From an uncultured Porphyromonadaceae bacterium (lineage in GTDB: Bacteria; Bacteroidota; Bacteroidia; Bacteroidales; Barnesiellaceae), in NCBI GenBank assembly GCA_900538555.1, contig UPYI01000002.1, forward strand, positions 124,001-188,000: a stretch of DNA of 64,000 nucleotides, written 5' to 3'. Both the position numbers and the translations under genes were made by a program. The notes beneath the pieces are model-generated. The model was not told where the DNA came from and searched no databases. It saw nothing but the letters and a program-made list of their open reading frames with translations. Shown here one piece after another: positions 9,020-17,098 of the stretch; the stretch's first letter is position 1, and each line of letters opens with the position of its first letter.

Positions 9020-10573
9020 TTATTTTTTGCTGACTTTCAGACCGGTAATAGCGATTTCGCCGCCATACGAATTAATCGACCAGCAATTGCGGGCAATCCC
9101 GTAAATACGATTGGTATAAGCCACCTCGTCGTTTACATAGACCGATACGACGGAATTGTCGGTCACCACCGTAATCCGGTACACACCGTCCGACGGCGTG
9201 GGGAAAGGATAGCCGTCGATGCCGGCAACGAATCCGATACCCTCTTCGCCCTCTTCCTCGAAGTTGATTTTCCGGATCGATTCGTTTTCGGGATTGAATA
9301 CGATCGAATAGTAGCGTTTGGAATCCGAACCGCGTACGAGCGAAATGCCGAAACGGTCGGTCGCGGAGCGGGTCGTCACCGTAAACGATATGCGGTTTTC
9401 CGCTCCCAATCGGCTCATGAGCGAATAGCTGTCGCCCGTCAGCGTAAAATCGGGAATCGTTTCGGCTTGGGCAAACAGTCCGGCAATCGCCGGCACTTCA
9501 CCGAGCGACAACGAGCCGTCGGGATGTTGCACCAGTTTATGGGCAACAAGGTTGCCTGCCCATTCAGGTTCCGACGGAGCCGCACCCACATTGAGGTTAT
9601 TGTTTCCGGCGCGGGTCGGACACCAGCCCCACATATACCGGTCGGTACCGTCGGATGCCGTCTTGCCGGCATAAAATCCGCGGGAATTCAAAAATCCTTC
9701 GTGCGAATCGGGCCATACGACCGCCGCTTCGTCTGCCGTGCAGGCACGCAGTTCGTCGAGTGTACGTCCTTTGAAATATTGCACGCGGCGGATCGCGGAG
9801 TGCATTTCGGAATAGACCAGATACCACCAATCACCCATTTTGAACAGATCGGGACATTCGTAAAAACGATCCCATACCATAGTCATGAATACACCGGCAG
9901 AGCTCCACGAACGGAGATCGGACGATACGAATTCCGCCAGAACACCTTTTCCGTTGGAGGTGGTGGAAACCAGCATGTGGAATTTCCCGTCCTCACCTTC
10001 GAACACGAACGGATCGCGGAAATCGGTACGGCTATACGTATCGCCTCCGGTAATCAGCAGCGAACGGTCTTTCGTCCACGTTTTAAAATCGGTCGAGGTT
10101 GCCAGCATCACCGCCTCGCCGAAGCCCGTAACGGATGCGTCGGCAGAGTGTGCGGTATAGAACGTATAGTAAACCCCTTCGTGGTAAATCGTCGATCCCG
10201 TACCCAAAGCCGCATCGATCTCCGTCGCCGCCCCGCAGGGTATCAATTCGCCGAGCGAAGTGTAACTTGCCGCATCGGCAGTCGATACCGCCCAGATCGG
10301 GTGGTAGGTAGCTACCGGATTCGGGCGAAAATCTTGAAGGTACATTATCTTGAAATCGCCTGCCACCGGATCGTAAAACGGCATCGGGTCGCCAACATAT
10401 CCTACATACGGTTTATAATAAATATCCTGTTTCTGTGCATCGGTAGAGGCATAGTAGGTGTCCGTTCCCTCCCAGTCGCGATGGGTAAGCACGGGATCTT
10501 CGTCGCCGCAAGCCGGCAGAGCGATCAGCGCAACCGCCAAAGTCGCTATCGAAAATATAGTTCGGTTCATCAT
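9020..10573 (-). CDS. GH32 surface lipoprotein, probable endo-acting fructanase (levanase type)
   Basis: 517 aa lipoprotein (lipobox IALPACGDE, Cys22). The five-bladed GH32 propeller has its three catalytic blocks: a variant of the WMNDPNG block, YVGDPMPFYD (nucleophile Asp62), FRDPFVFE (Asp187, transition-state stabiliser) and FYECPDLF (acid/base Glu239). The C-terminal part (about 370-517) is the GH32 beta-sandwich. The acidic stretch after the lipid Cys suggests surface export. It is fourth in the SusC-SusD-DUF4960-GH32 operon, the place held by the surface endo-levanase (BT1760) in the known B. theta levan locus. Levan specificity is inferred from this context; inulin is not excluded. Confidence 0.88.
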   Translation of the reverse strand: MMNRTIFSIATLAVALIALPACGDEDPVLTHRDWEGTDTYYASTDAQKQDIYYKPYVGYVGDPMPFYDPVAGDFKIMYLQDFRPNPVATYHPIWAVSTADAASYTSLGELIPCGAATEIDAALGTGSTIYHEGVYYTFYTAHSADASVTGFGEAVMLATSTDFKTWTKDRSLLITGGDTYSRTDFRDPFVFEGEDGKFHMLVSTTSNGKGVLAEFVSSDLRSWSSAGVFMTMVWDRFYECPDLFKMGDWWYLVYSEMHSAIRRVQYFKGRTLDELRACTADEAAVVWPDSHEGFLNSRGFYAGKTASDGTDRYMWGWCPTRAGNNNLNVGAAPSEPEWAGNLVAHKLVQHPDGSLSLGEVPAIAGLFAQAETIPDFTLTGDSYSLMSRLGAENRISFTVTTRSATDRFGISLVRGSDSKRYYSIVFNPENESIRKINFEEEGEEGIGFVAGIDGYPFPTPSDGVYRITVVTDNSVVSVYVNDEVAYTNRIYGIARNCWSINSYGGEIAITGLKVSKK

Positions 10574-10590
10574 CTTATTCTATTTACAGG

Positions 10591-11955
10591 TTACTGACAA
10601 AGATAGTTAATCGCATTCCGGGTAAAGGTGATCCTGTTTTCCCGGTACGGGTTGTCCGTCCCGTTTTTATCGTACCATTCGTAAGCCGGAGTTCCTACGG
10701 TAACGACACGCCCCGATACGAATCCTTTCAATGCTTCGTACGGTTCGAATTCGGCGACAGTCACGCAATCGGGATCGTAATCGTGTCCCGACGCCAACGC
10801 TTTCGCTCCGGTACGCTCCTCCCAATCCGACATCGTACCGTACTTCCCGACAAGCCATTGCAAGGTACGCCCCGTAGCGGAACATCCTGCCGACAACAAA
10901 AGCACACGTCCGTCGGCATCGGGCACAAGCCCTTGATAAAGCGGATGCTCCTCGTGTCCGGTAATGGTGAATCCCAGATCGGCAGTCAAGGTTTCAACGC
11001 TCTCGCCACCCGACATATCGTTCGGGCTCTGCTGGTCGCGGGCTATACGCCATACATCGTTGATATACCGTGCCCCATCGCGGGATGCCAGTATAGAACC
11101 GCCGTGCAGCCAATAGCTGTTGAACGCATCGCGCGAATCCCAAAGCTGGCTCGGCCAGTCGGTCCAGTCGAAGTGACACCAGATCATCTTATAATCTTCG
11201 AGTTTTACTTTCTTGTCGATCACTTCCTGTATGGCGACATAGGTCACATTAGGCACATTCTCCATCATCCACTGGCATGCCGCCCGCGCTTCATCGCCTA
11301 ATTGCGCCATCGAAGCCGCATTTCCGACAAAGGCTTTCGGAGCTTGCGACATTTCGCCACGAACCACCGAGACGGTATAGTCGATCCGGGCAGTACGCAA
11401 GGCTACGGTAAAGATTTGCGGATCGGTAAAATCCATTTCCGTACCCGCAGCGGGCGTAACCTCCGCCCCTTCGGTCGCCGTATAAGCCGGCACCATCGCC
11501 GTCACATCGGCATCCACCGGTACGAACACCGTGATCGTGCGTGCCTCGTTGTCGATCGAGCCGGAATATATGCCATTGAGTGTAAACGAAAGGAATTCGA
11601 CATTATCGTGTTTGACGGTCATCGTATAGACCGAGAAAGCGTCGCCATTGACTACACGGATCGCGCGGGGTACTACGCCGTTGAATTCCGTGCCTGCCGG
11701 CAGATCGGCGGTGGCACCGGGGCTTAGAACGATCTCATCGACCGTGAGCCGGGAAAGATCGGTACTTACCGGAAGATCGACCCGGATCGTACACGCCGTA
11801 TGGTCTATATCCCCCGCGAAACCGCTTACCGTTATCGACTCCACCCGCGTATCGCCGTCCAGTTTCAGATCGGCGGCATTATCGTCACAAGCTACGGGCA
11901 CGACAAGCAAGAGGGATAGCAATGCCCGATATATAGATTTACAAATTGTTTTCAT
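10591..11955 (-). CDS. SusE-position surface fructan-binding lipoprotein (DUF4960-like)
   Basis: 454 aa lipoprotein (LLVVPVACDDN, lipobox Cys23). The N-terminal half holds two Ig-like repeats (about 35-115 and 118-205, each ending in an YTMTV/YTVSV strand). The C-terminal part (about 215-454) is an alpha/beta domain with MIWCHFDWTDW and GGSILASRDGARYI, which I match from memory to DUF4960, the family of the levan-binding SusE-position protein BT1761. It has no catalytic motif. It lies 11 bp after SusD and 17 bp before GH32, so it is in the same transcript. The likely role is holding fructan at the cell surface for the neighbouring GH32. Confidence 0.82.
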   Translation of the reverse strand: MKTICKSIYRALLSLLLVVPVACDDNAADLKLDGDTRVESITVSGFAGDIDHTACTIRVDLPVSTDLSRLTVDEIVLSPGATADLPAGTEFNGVVPRAIRVVNGDAFSVYTMTVKHDNVEFLSFTLNGIYSGSIDNEARTITVFVPVDADVTAMVPAYTATEGAEVTPAAGTEMDFTDPQIFTVALRTARIDYTVSVVRGEMSQAPKAFVGNAASMAQLGDEARAACQWMMENVPNVTYVAIQEVIDKKVKLEDYKMIWCHFDWTDWPSQLWDSRDAFNSYWLHGGSILASRDGARYINDVWRIARDQQSPNDMSGGESVETLTADLGFTITGHEEHPLYQGLVPDADGRVLLLSAGCSATGRTLQWLVGKYGTMSDWEERTGAKALASGHDYDPDCVTVAEFEPYEALKGFVSGRVVTVGTPAYEWYDKNGTDNPYRENRITFTRNAINYLCQ

Positions 11956-11966
11956 GGTTGTCCTAA

Positions 11967-13706
11967 TTACCAGTTTCCGATATTTTGTGTATAGTGTCCG
12001 TTCGACGCGCTCACCTGCGAGTGAGGAATCGGCAGATATTCATTCTTGTTCGGCGTAAACGACGCTCCGGCATATATGGCACAGTTGTCGGTCTCTTCCG
12101 CATAATATTGGTTCAGTACGGCAGCCGCCTCGCCCCAGCGCACGAGATCGAAGAAGCGTTCGCTCTCCATCGCCAGTTCTACCCGGCGTTCGTGCTTCAC
12201 GATTTTCATCGCTTCGCTCTGCGAATAACTGCCTGAATAGGGACGTACATTGAGACGCACCTTGTAGAGCGATTCGTAGTCGGCGATCATCGCCGTACTC
12301 AGCCGTGCCCGGTTGCGGATCGAATTGACAATCGCTATCGCCTCCGTTATGCCGCCCTCTTCATTCAGTTGTACAAGAGCCTCGGCACGCATAAGCAGCA
12401 CATCGGCGTAACGCAACACGATACGGTTCATCGGCGAACCCCACCATGCTCCTTTCACCAAATATTCTCCGTCGGGATCGACATTGTGTTTCAACGATAC
12501 ATAATATCCGTACAACCCGTTGCTACGGCTCCAAACCGCACTGCGGTCCATGATGTAATTTTTGTTGAACATATAAGGAGTGCCGGGCAAGCCTACCGTA
12601 AGGAACAGACGGGGATCGGCATAATCGGTTGCCGAATCGTAATCGTCGGCATTGAACGTATCGAGCAGCGGCAAACCGTTGGCATCGGTGCGGAAAGCAT
12701 TCACCAAATTCTGGCTCGGTTTATAGAAATCGCATCCGCCGTCGGTCACGCCCGGGATATTGGGCACGATCAATCCGTACGACCAGTTGCAGTTGCCGTG
12801 GGTAGTACCGTCGTTGAACGAATATTGCATTGCCCAGATCGACTCCGCACCGTTTTCGTATTGGGGTTCGGGACGGAAGTTGTTGTGGAAATCCGCATCC
12901 AGACCTACACCCGAAGCCGTCATGATAGCCGGGTCGGTGTATTCCAGCACCTTGCGCAGGTCGTCGCGGTCGATCGAAGTCACCGCGTGGCTCTCCTTGT
13001 CGTCCTGACGATATGCTTTGTACAAGTACGTCTTAGCCAGATAGGCTGCTGCCGCTGCACGGTTCGGTCGTCCCACCTCGTCCTGTACGGCAGGCAGATG
13101 ATCGAACGCAAACTTAAAATCGTCGGCAATCACCTGCCAGCCCTCGTCGTTCGAATAGGTCGTATTGCTCAATTCGTTATACTCCGACGGCGAGAGGGTT
13201 TCGTCGATAGCAAACGCCACCTGTTTGTACAGACGTTTGAGCAGGAAATGTCCGTGCGCCCGCAGGAAACGCATTTCAGCCACACGGGTATCGCGCTGCG
13301 GATAAGTACGTTCGTCCATGGCAGTGAGTACTTCCAGCGCGGCATTGGCACGCGAAATCACATTGTACAGACGCTGCCACATATCGGAGATATTCCACGC
13401 CGTAGTCATGATGCCCTGCGATATTTCGAGAGCATGGAACACATCGCCGTCCTCCGTTCCGTTTCCGCCCTTATATGCGTCGTCGGAACGCACATCGAAA
13501 TTCCACATCGAGAACGAAGAGTTGATGTCCTCTGCCGAAATCCAACCGGCATACGCCGAAATCACCAGATTGTCGATATACCGCGGGTCCTGCACCTGCT
13601 CCTTGTCGAGCGTGCCCTGAGGACGCGGATTGTCCAGAAAGTCGTCACAACCCGAAACGGTGAAACCGGCAAAAGCGCAAACGGCTGCATATATAATCTT
13701 TTTCAT
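11967..13706 (-). CDS. SusD/RagB-family surface glycan-binding lipoprotein of the fructan locus
   Basis: 579 aa lipoprotein (AGFTVSGCDDFLDNPRP, lipobox Cys20). It has typical SusD features: an N-terminal DDFLDNPRPQGT motif, tetratricopeptide-like helices, MRAEALVQLNE and the C-terminal ERRVELAMESERFFDLVRWGEA block near 520-545. It forms the lid of the SusC barrel encoded 28 bp upstream. It is the second gene of the SusC-SusD-DUF4960-GH32 operon. Fructan binding is inferred from context. Confidence 0.96.
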   Translation of the reverse strand: MKKIIYAAVCAFAGFTVSGCDDFLDNPRPQGTLDKEQVQDPRYIDNLVISAYAGWISAEDINSSFSMWNFDVRSDDAYKGGNGTEDGDVFHALEISQGIMTTAWNISDMWQRLYNVISRANAALEVLTAMDERTYPQRDTRVAEMRFLRAHGHFLLKRLYKQVAFAIDETLSPSEYNELSNTTYSNDEGWQVIADDFKFAFDHLPAVQDEVGRPNRAAAAAYLAKTYLYKAYRQDDKESHAVTSIDRDDLRKVLEYTDPAIMTASGVGLDADFHNNFRPEPQYENGAESIWAMQYSFNDGTTHGNCNWSYGLIVPNIPGVTDGGCDFYKPSQNLVNAFRTDANGLPLLDTFNADDYDSATDYADPRLFLTVGLPGTPYMFNKNYIMDRSAVWSRSNGLYGYYVSLKHNVDPDGEYLVKGAWWGSPMNRIVLRYADVLLMRAEALVQLNEEGGITEAIAIVNSIRNRARLSTAMIADYESLYKVRLNVRPYSGSYSQSEAMKIVKHERRVELAMESERFFDLVRWGEAAAVLNQYYAEETDNCAIYAGASFTPNKNEYLPIPHSQVSASNGHYTQNIGNW

Positions 13707-13734
13707 ATAGAATCGGTATTAAACGTTGTTTTGA

Positions 13735-16700
13735 TTAGAAGGTGACATTGAATCCGAAAGTGACATTCGTCGGAATCGGGTATCCGAAGTTCGGATTTTC
13801 GGGATCGACACCGGTAAATTTCCGGCTCTTGATCGTCAGCAGATTCTGCGCACTAAGATAGAAGCGCAACTTCTGCATCCGGATGCGTTCGGTAAGCCGC
13901 GACGGCAGCACATAACCCAACTGTATATTGCGCAATTTCAGATACGAACCGTCTTCGACGAAGTAGGTCGATACCCGTTTCTCGTTGTTCACATCCGAAC
14001 GGCTGAGCGCCGGAATGGAGGAATCGGAATTCGACGGTGTCCATGCCTGCAAAAGCCGGTCGCCCTTGTTGAGGAAGCCGATGTTCAGACCGCTCCAAAG
14101 GTCGGTCTCCTTCTTCATGTCCGAAATCACATCCACGCCCTGTGCACCTTGCCAGAACATCGTGAAATCGAAATCGCGGTATTGCAGATAGACATTGATA
14201 CCATATGTGAAATCGGGCGTAGGATCGTAAATCCATTTCTGGTCTTTCTCGGTGATATATCCGTCGTGGTCCAGATCGCGCCAACGGATGCGTCCCACAC
14301 CGGCACCCTCCTGTATGGCATGGTTATCGACTTCGTCCTGCGAGCGGAATATTCCGTCGGCTACATAGCCCACCTGTGCACCGTAAGGATGTCCGATCAC
14401 ACTGTACACGCCGTTGCCTCCGAAAGTGCCATTCGCAGCCACCGTAGCCGGAAGGGCGGTAATCTCGTTGCGGTAAGCCGAGATGTTTGCGGTAATTTCG
14501 TAACGGAAATCCGAGGAATGCGTATCGCGCCAACCGACGTTGAATTCGATACCTTTGTTTTTCATCTCACCGGCATTGATCCACTGCGACGAACCTTCGC
14601 CCATAGCGGCAATACCCATCATCTCGACCAGAATATCGGTCGTCTTTTTGTGATACAGGTCGAGCGAACCGAACAGGCGCGAATTGAGCACCGCCCAGTC
14701 GAGACCGATATTGTATTGCGTCGTCGTCTCCCACTTGATATCGGGGTTGCCGATCTGATTCCGTTTGAAACCGGAATTCAGGATAGACCCGCCGTTCGTT
14801 CCGCCGATGTCGTAAGACGTACCGTAGCTCTGACCGCCCGATTCATTGACACCGTAATGGGGCACGTAGACAAAGAAACGTGCCAGATTGCTGATCTCCT
14901 GATTACCGGTCTGTCCCCACGAGAGGCGCAGTTTCAGATCGTCGAGCCAATTTGCCGACTCCATGAATTTTTCGTTATTGATACGCCAGCCGAGCGATAC
15001 CGACGGGAAAGTGGCGTAACGGTTGTTGCGGCCGAAACGCGACGAACCGTCGTGGCGCAGTGTGACGCTCGCTAAATAGCGCGAGTCGTACGAATAGTTC
15101 ACCTTGCCGAAGAACGACACCAACGAGAAGCCGTCGCCCGAACCGTACGCCTGTGCCGTACCGACACCGGCATCGGGCCACATGAAGTCGGTATTCAATA
15201 TGGAGAATCCGGTTTTATATCCCGAGAACCAGTTCGAAGTCTCACGGTTCAGCTCCATACCGAGCAGGGCGTCGAGGTGGTTGCGTCCGAAATCTATATT
15301 GTAGCTCGCCACCAGGTTCCACATCCAGCGCAGCCAGTGTTCCTGCTTCGCCTCCACGGCGTTGGTCGAGTTGGCTACGTTGCCTTCCGTCACCGGATAG
15401 GTAAAGATACGCTGTTGTTTCTGCGAATAGTCGATACCGAAAGTGGTACGCAGGTTAAAGCCCTTGAACGGAGCCAGATTGATATAAGCGTCACCGAACA
15501 TACGCCAATAGGCATAGCGGTTGTCCTTGTTGCGGATCAGGCGCGCCAGCGGGTTTTCCCGGTCGGGATAACCGCCGACCGGTCCGGCAAATTCTCCGTC
15601 GGTCGTATATACCGGCAGCGAGGGATTGGCTTGAAGCACATTTTCCAGAAATCCGCCGGGAGCCTGCACCTCATCGGTACGGTTCACCGTGAAATGTTCA
15701 CCGATCGTCAATATATCGGAAATCGGTTTGAACTCGGTATTGATACGCGCCGAGAAACGTTCGAAATCGGAATATTTGATCACACCGAGATTCTGGTAAT
15801 ATCCTAACGAGAAAAATGCGCTCATCTTGTCCGTGCTGCCGCCTGCCGAGAAATTGTAGTTCTGCACCATGCCGGTACGGGTAGTTTCGTCGAACCAGTC
15901 GGTATCCGCCGCCGGTGTCGTTCCCGCCGCATCGAGGTATTTCGACATGGATATGGAATTGAGTTGCGGATAGCCGTTGCGGTCGTATCCCCAGTCGTAG
16001 CGATAGCCCAAGCCGTTCGTGTTGGGGTCCTGCCCGTCATTGACATACGCCTGCCACATGGCTCTGCCGTACTCCTCCGCGTTGAGCACGTTCATCCGAT
16101 TGACATAGAATTGCGCTGCAATCGAAGCGTCCAGATTAATCTGTATGCCCTTCCCGCGTTTGGTCGTAATGATAATCACACCGTTCGCCGCACGCGAACC
16201 GTAGATAGATGCCGATGCCGCATCTTTCAATATCTGTATCGACTCGATGTCGCCCGGATTCAGTTCGTGCATGCCGCCTTTCGTAGGCACACCGTCGATA
16301 ATATAAAGCGGGTCGTTGTTGTTGAGCGTACCGACACCGCGTATGCGCACCGTTGCCGATCCGCTCGGACCGCCGTCTGCCGAAATATTCACACCGGGCA
16401 CTCTGCCTTGCAATGCCTTGATCGGGTTGTTCTCGTTCTGCTTCGCCATGTCGTTGATGTCGATTGCCGAAATCGCTCCGGTCACATCGACCTTGCGTTG
16501 CGTGTTGTATCCCACCACGATCACTTCGTCGAGTATTTCGCTATCCTCTTCGAGCGTAACGGAGAGTTGCGCGGATGCCCGTACGGTAGTAGTCTTACAA
16601 CCGACATACGAAATCTGTACGGAAGCACCTTCGGGCACTACCAGCGTGAAGTCGCCATTAAAATCGGTTGCTGTTGCATTGGAAGCGGCATCTGCCTGAC

Positions 16701-16833
16701 GTACCGTCGCGCCGATCACCGGCTCGCCGTCGCTTTTCAGAACGACATTTCCTTTCACCGTAATCTGGGCTGTGGCAGAAATCCACGGTAAGAGAAATCC
16801 CAGAATCAGAAGAAGTCGTTTGGTTGTCTTCAT
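13735..16833 (-). CDS. SusC-family TonB-dependent transporter of the fructan locus
   Basis: 1032 aa from the ATG at 16833 (MKTTKRLLLILGFLLPWISATAQ, signal peptide). The frame extends to 16965 but the added residues do not fit a signal sequence; an ATG at 16839 is also possible. It has a carboxypeptidase-like domain (GEPVIGATV), the TonB plug (VRIRGVGTLNNNDPLYIIDG, SIYGSRAANGVIIITT) and a barrel ending in FGFNVTF. First gene of the operon; its -7 box is at 16892-16899 and a candidate sensor-kinase operator at 16918-16958. It should import fructo-oligosaccharides with its SusD. Confidence 0.95.
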   Translation of the reverse strand: MKTTKRLLLILGFLLPWISATAQITVKGNVVLKSDGEPVIGATVRQADAASNATATDFNGDFTLVVPEGASVQISYVGCKTTTVRASAQLSVTLEEDSEILDEVIVVGYNTQRKVDVTGAISAIDINDMAKQNENNPIKALQGRVPGVNISADGGPSGSATVRIRGVGTLNNNDPLYIIDGVPTKGGMHELNPGDIESIQILKDAASASIYGSRAANGVIIITTKRGKGIQINLDASIAAQFYVNRMNVLNAEEYGRAMWQAYVNDGQDPNTNGLGYRYDWGYDRNGYPQLNSISMSKYLDAAGTTPAADTDWFDETTRTGMVQNYNFSAGGSTDKMSAFFSLGYYQNLGVIKYSDFERFSARINTEFKPISDILTIGEHFTVNRTDEVQAPGGFLENVLQANPSLPVYTTDGEFAGPVGGYPDRENPLARLIRNKDNRYAYWRMFGDAYINLAPFKGFNLRTTFGIDYSQKQQRIFTYPVTEGNVANSTNAVEAKQEHWLRWMWNLVASYNIDFGRNHLDALLGMELNRETSNWFSGYKTGFSILNTDFMWPDAGVGTAQAYGSGDGFSLVSFFGKVNYSYDSRYLASVTLRHDGSSRFGRNNRYATFPSVSLGWRINNEKFMESANWLDDLKLRLSWGQTGNQEISNLARFFVYVPHYGVNESGGQSYGTSYDIGGTNGGSILNSGFKRNQIGNPDIKWETTTQYNIGLDWAVLNSRLFGSLDLYHKKTTDILVEMMGIAAMGEGSSQWINAGEMKNKGIEFNVGWRDTHSSDFRYEITANISAYRNEITALPATVAANGTFGGNGVYSVIGHPYGAQVGYVADGIFRSQDEVDNHAIQEGAGVGRIRWRDLDHDGYITEKDQKWIYDPTPDFTYGINVYLQYRDFDFTMFWQGAQGVDVISDMKKETDLWSGLNIGFLNKGDRLLQAWTPSNSDSSIPALSRSDVNNEKRVSTYFVEDGSYLKLRNIQLGYVLPSRLTERIRMQKLRFYLSAQNLLTIKSRKFTGVDPENPNFGYPIPTNVTFGFNVTF

Positions 16834-16891
16834 GTCCATTAGTTTTAAGATTATGTGATTAATGACTGTTGTTTCGCTATCGAAAGCGACA

Positions 16892-16899
16892 CAAAAATA
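16892..16899 (-). promoter_or_regulatory. -7 box of the fructan SusC operon
   Basis: Reads TATTTTTG on the minus strand, matching TAnnTTTG. Predicted transcript start near 16886, with a leader of about 53 nt. There is no good -33 box at the expected place, which fits a promoter that depends on an activator. Confidence 0.6.
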
Positions 16900-16917
16900 C
16901 CGCCATCGGGCAAGCCC

Positions 16918-16958
16918 GGCTATCACGAATGTTTCAATTGCTATCACCTTTGTTACAT
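16918..16958 (-). promoter_or_regulatory. Candidate operator of the hybrid fructan sensor upstream of SusC
   Basis: On the minus strand it starts with ATGTAACA (16958-16951), followed by two direct GTGATAG copies 21 bp apart (16947-16941 and 16926-16920), as expected for an AraC-type protein contacting successive helical turns. The block aligns without gaps with 20080-20120 in front of the GH32-transporter-kinase arm (29 of 41 positions by hand count). In both cases exactly 51 bp lie between the end of ATGTAACA and the -7 box. A second ATGTAACA in opposite orientation sits at 16978-16985. Confidence 0.6.
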
Positions 16959-17070
16959 GAAACAAATTTACAACCGGATGTAACAGACGTTATATTCCGC
17001 ACAGTCATTCTGCAAACCGCATCTAAAAAGTATCCGCCCGGTCGCGGCAAGAACGCAGTCCGCCATACGA

Positions 17071-17092
17071 CCGGACGCAACCCTCCGTCCGG
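17071..17092 (-). terminator. Hairpin just after the hybrid sensor gene
   Basis: CCGGACG/CGTCCGG stem with an 8-nt loop, 7 bp after the sensor stop at 17099. No U-tract follows on the minus strand, so termination strength is uncertain. Confidence 0.4.
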
Positions 17093-17098
17093 GATCGA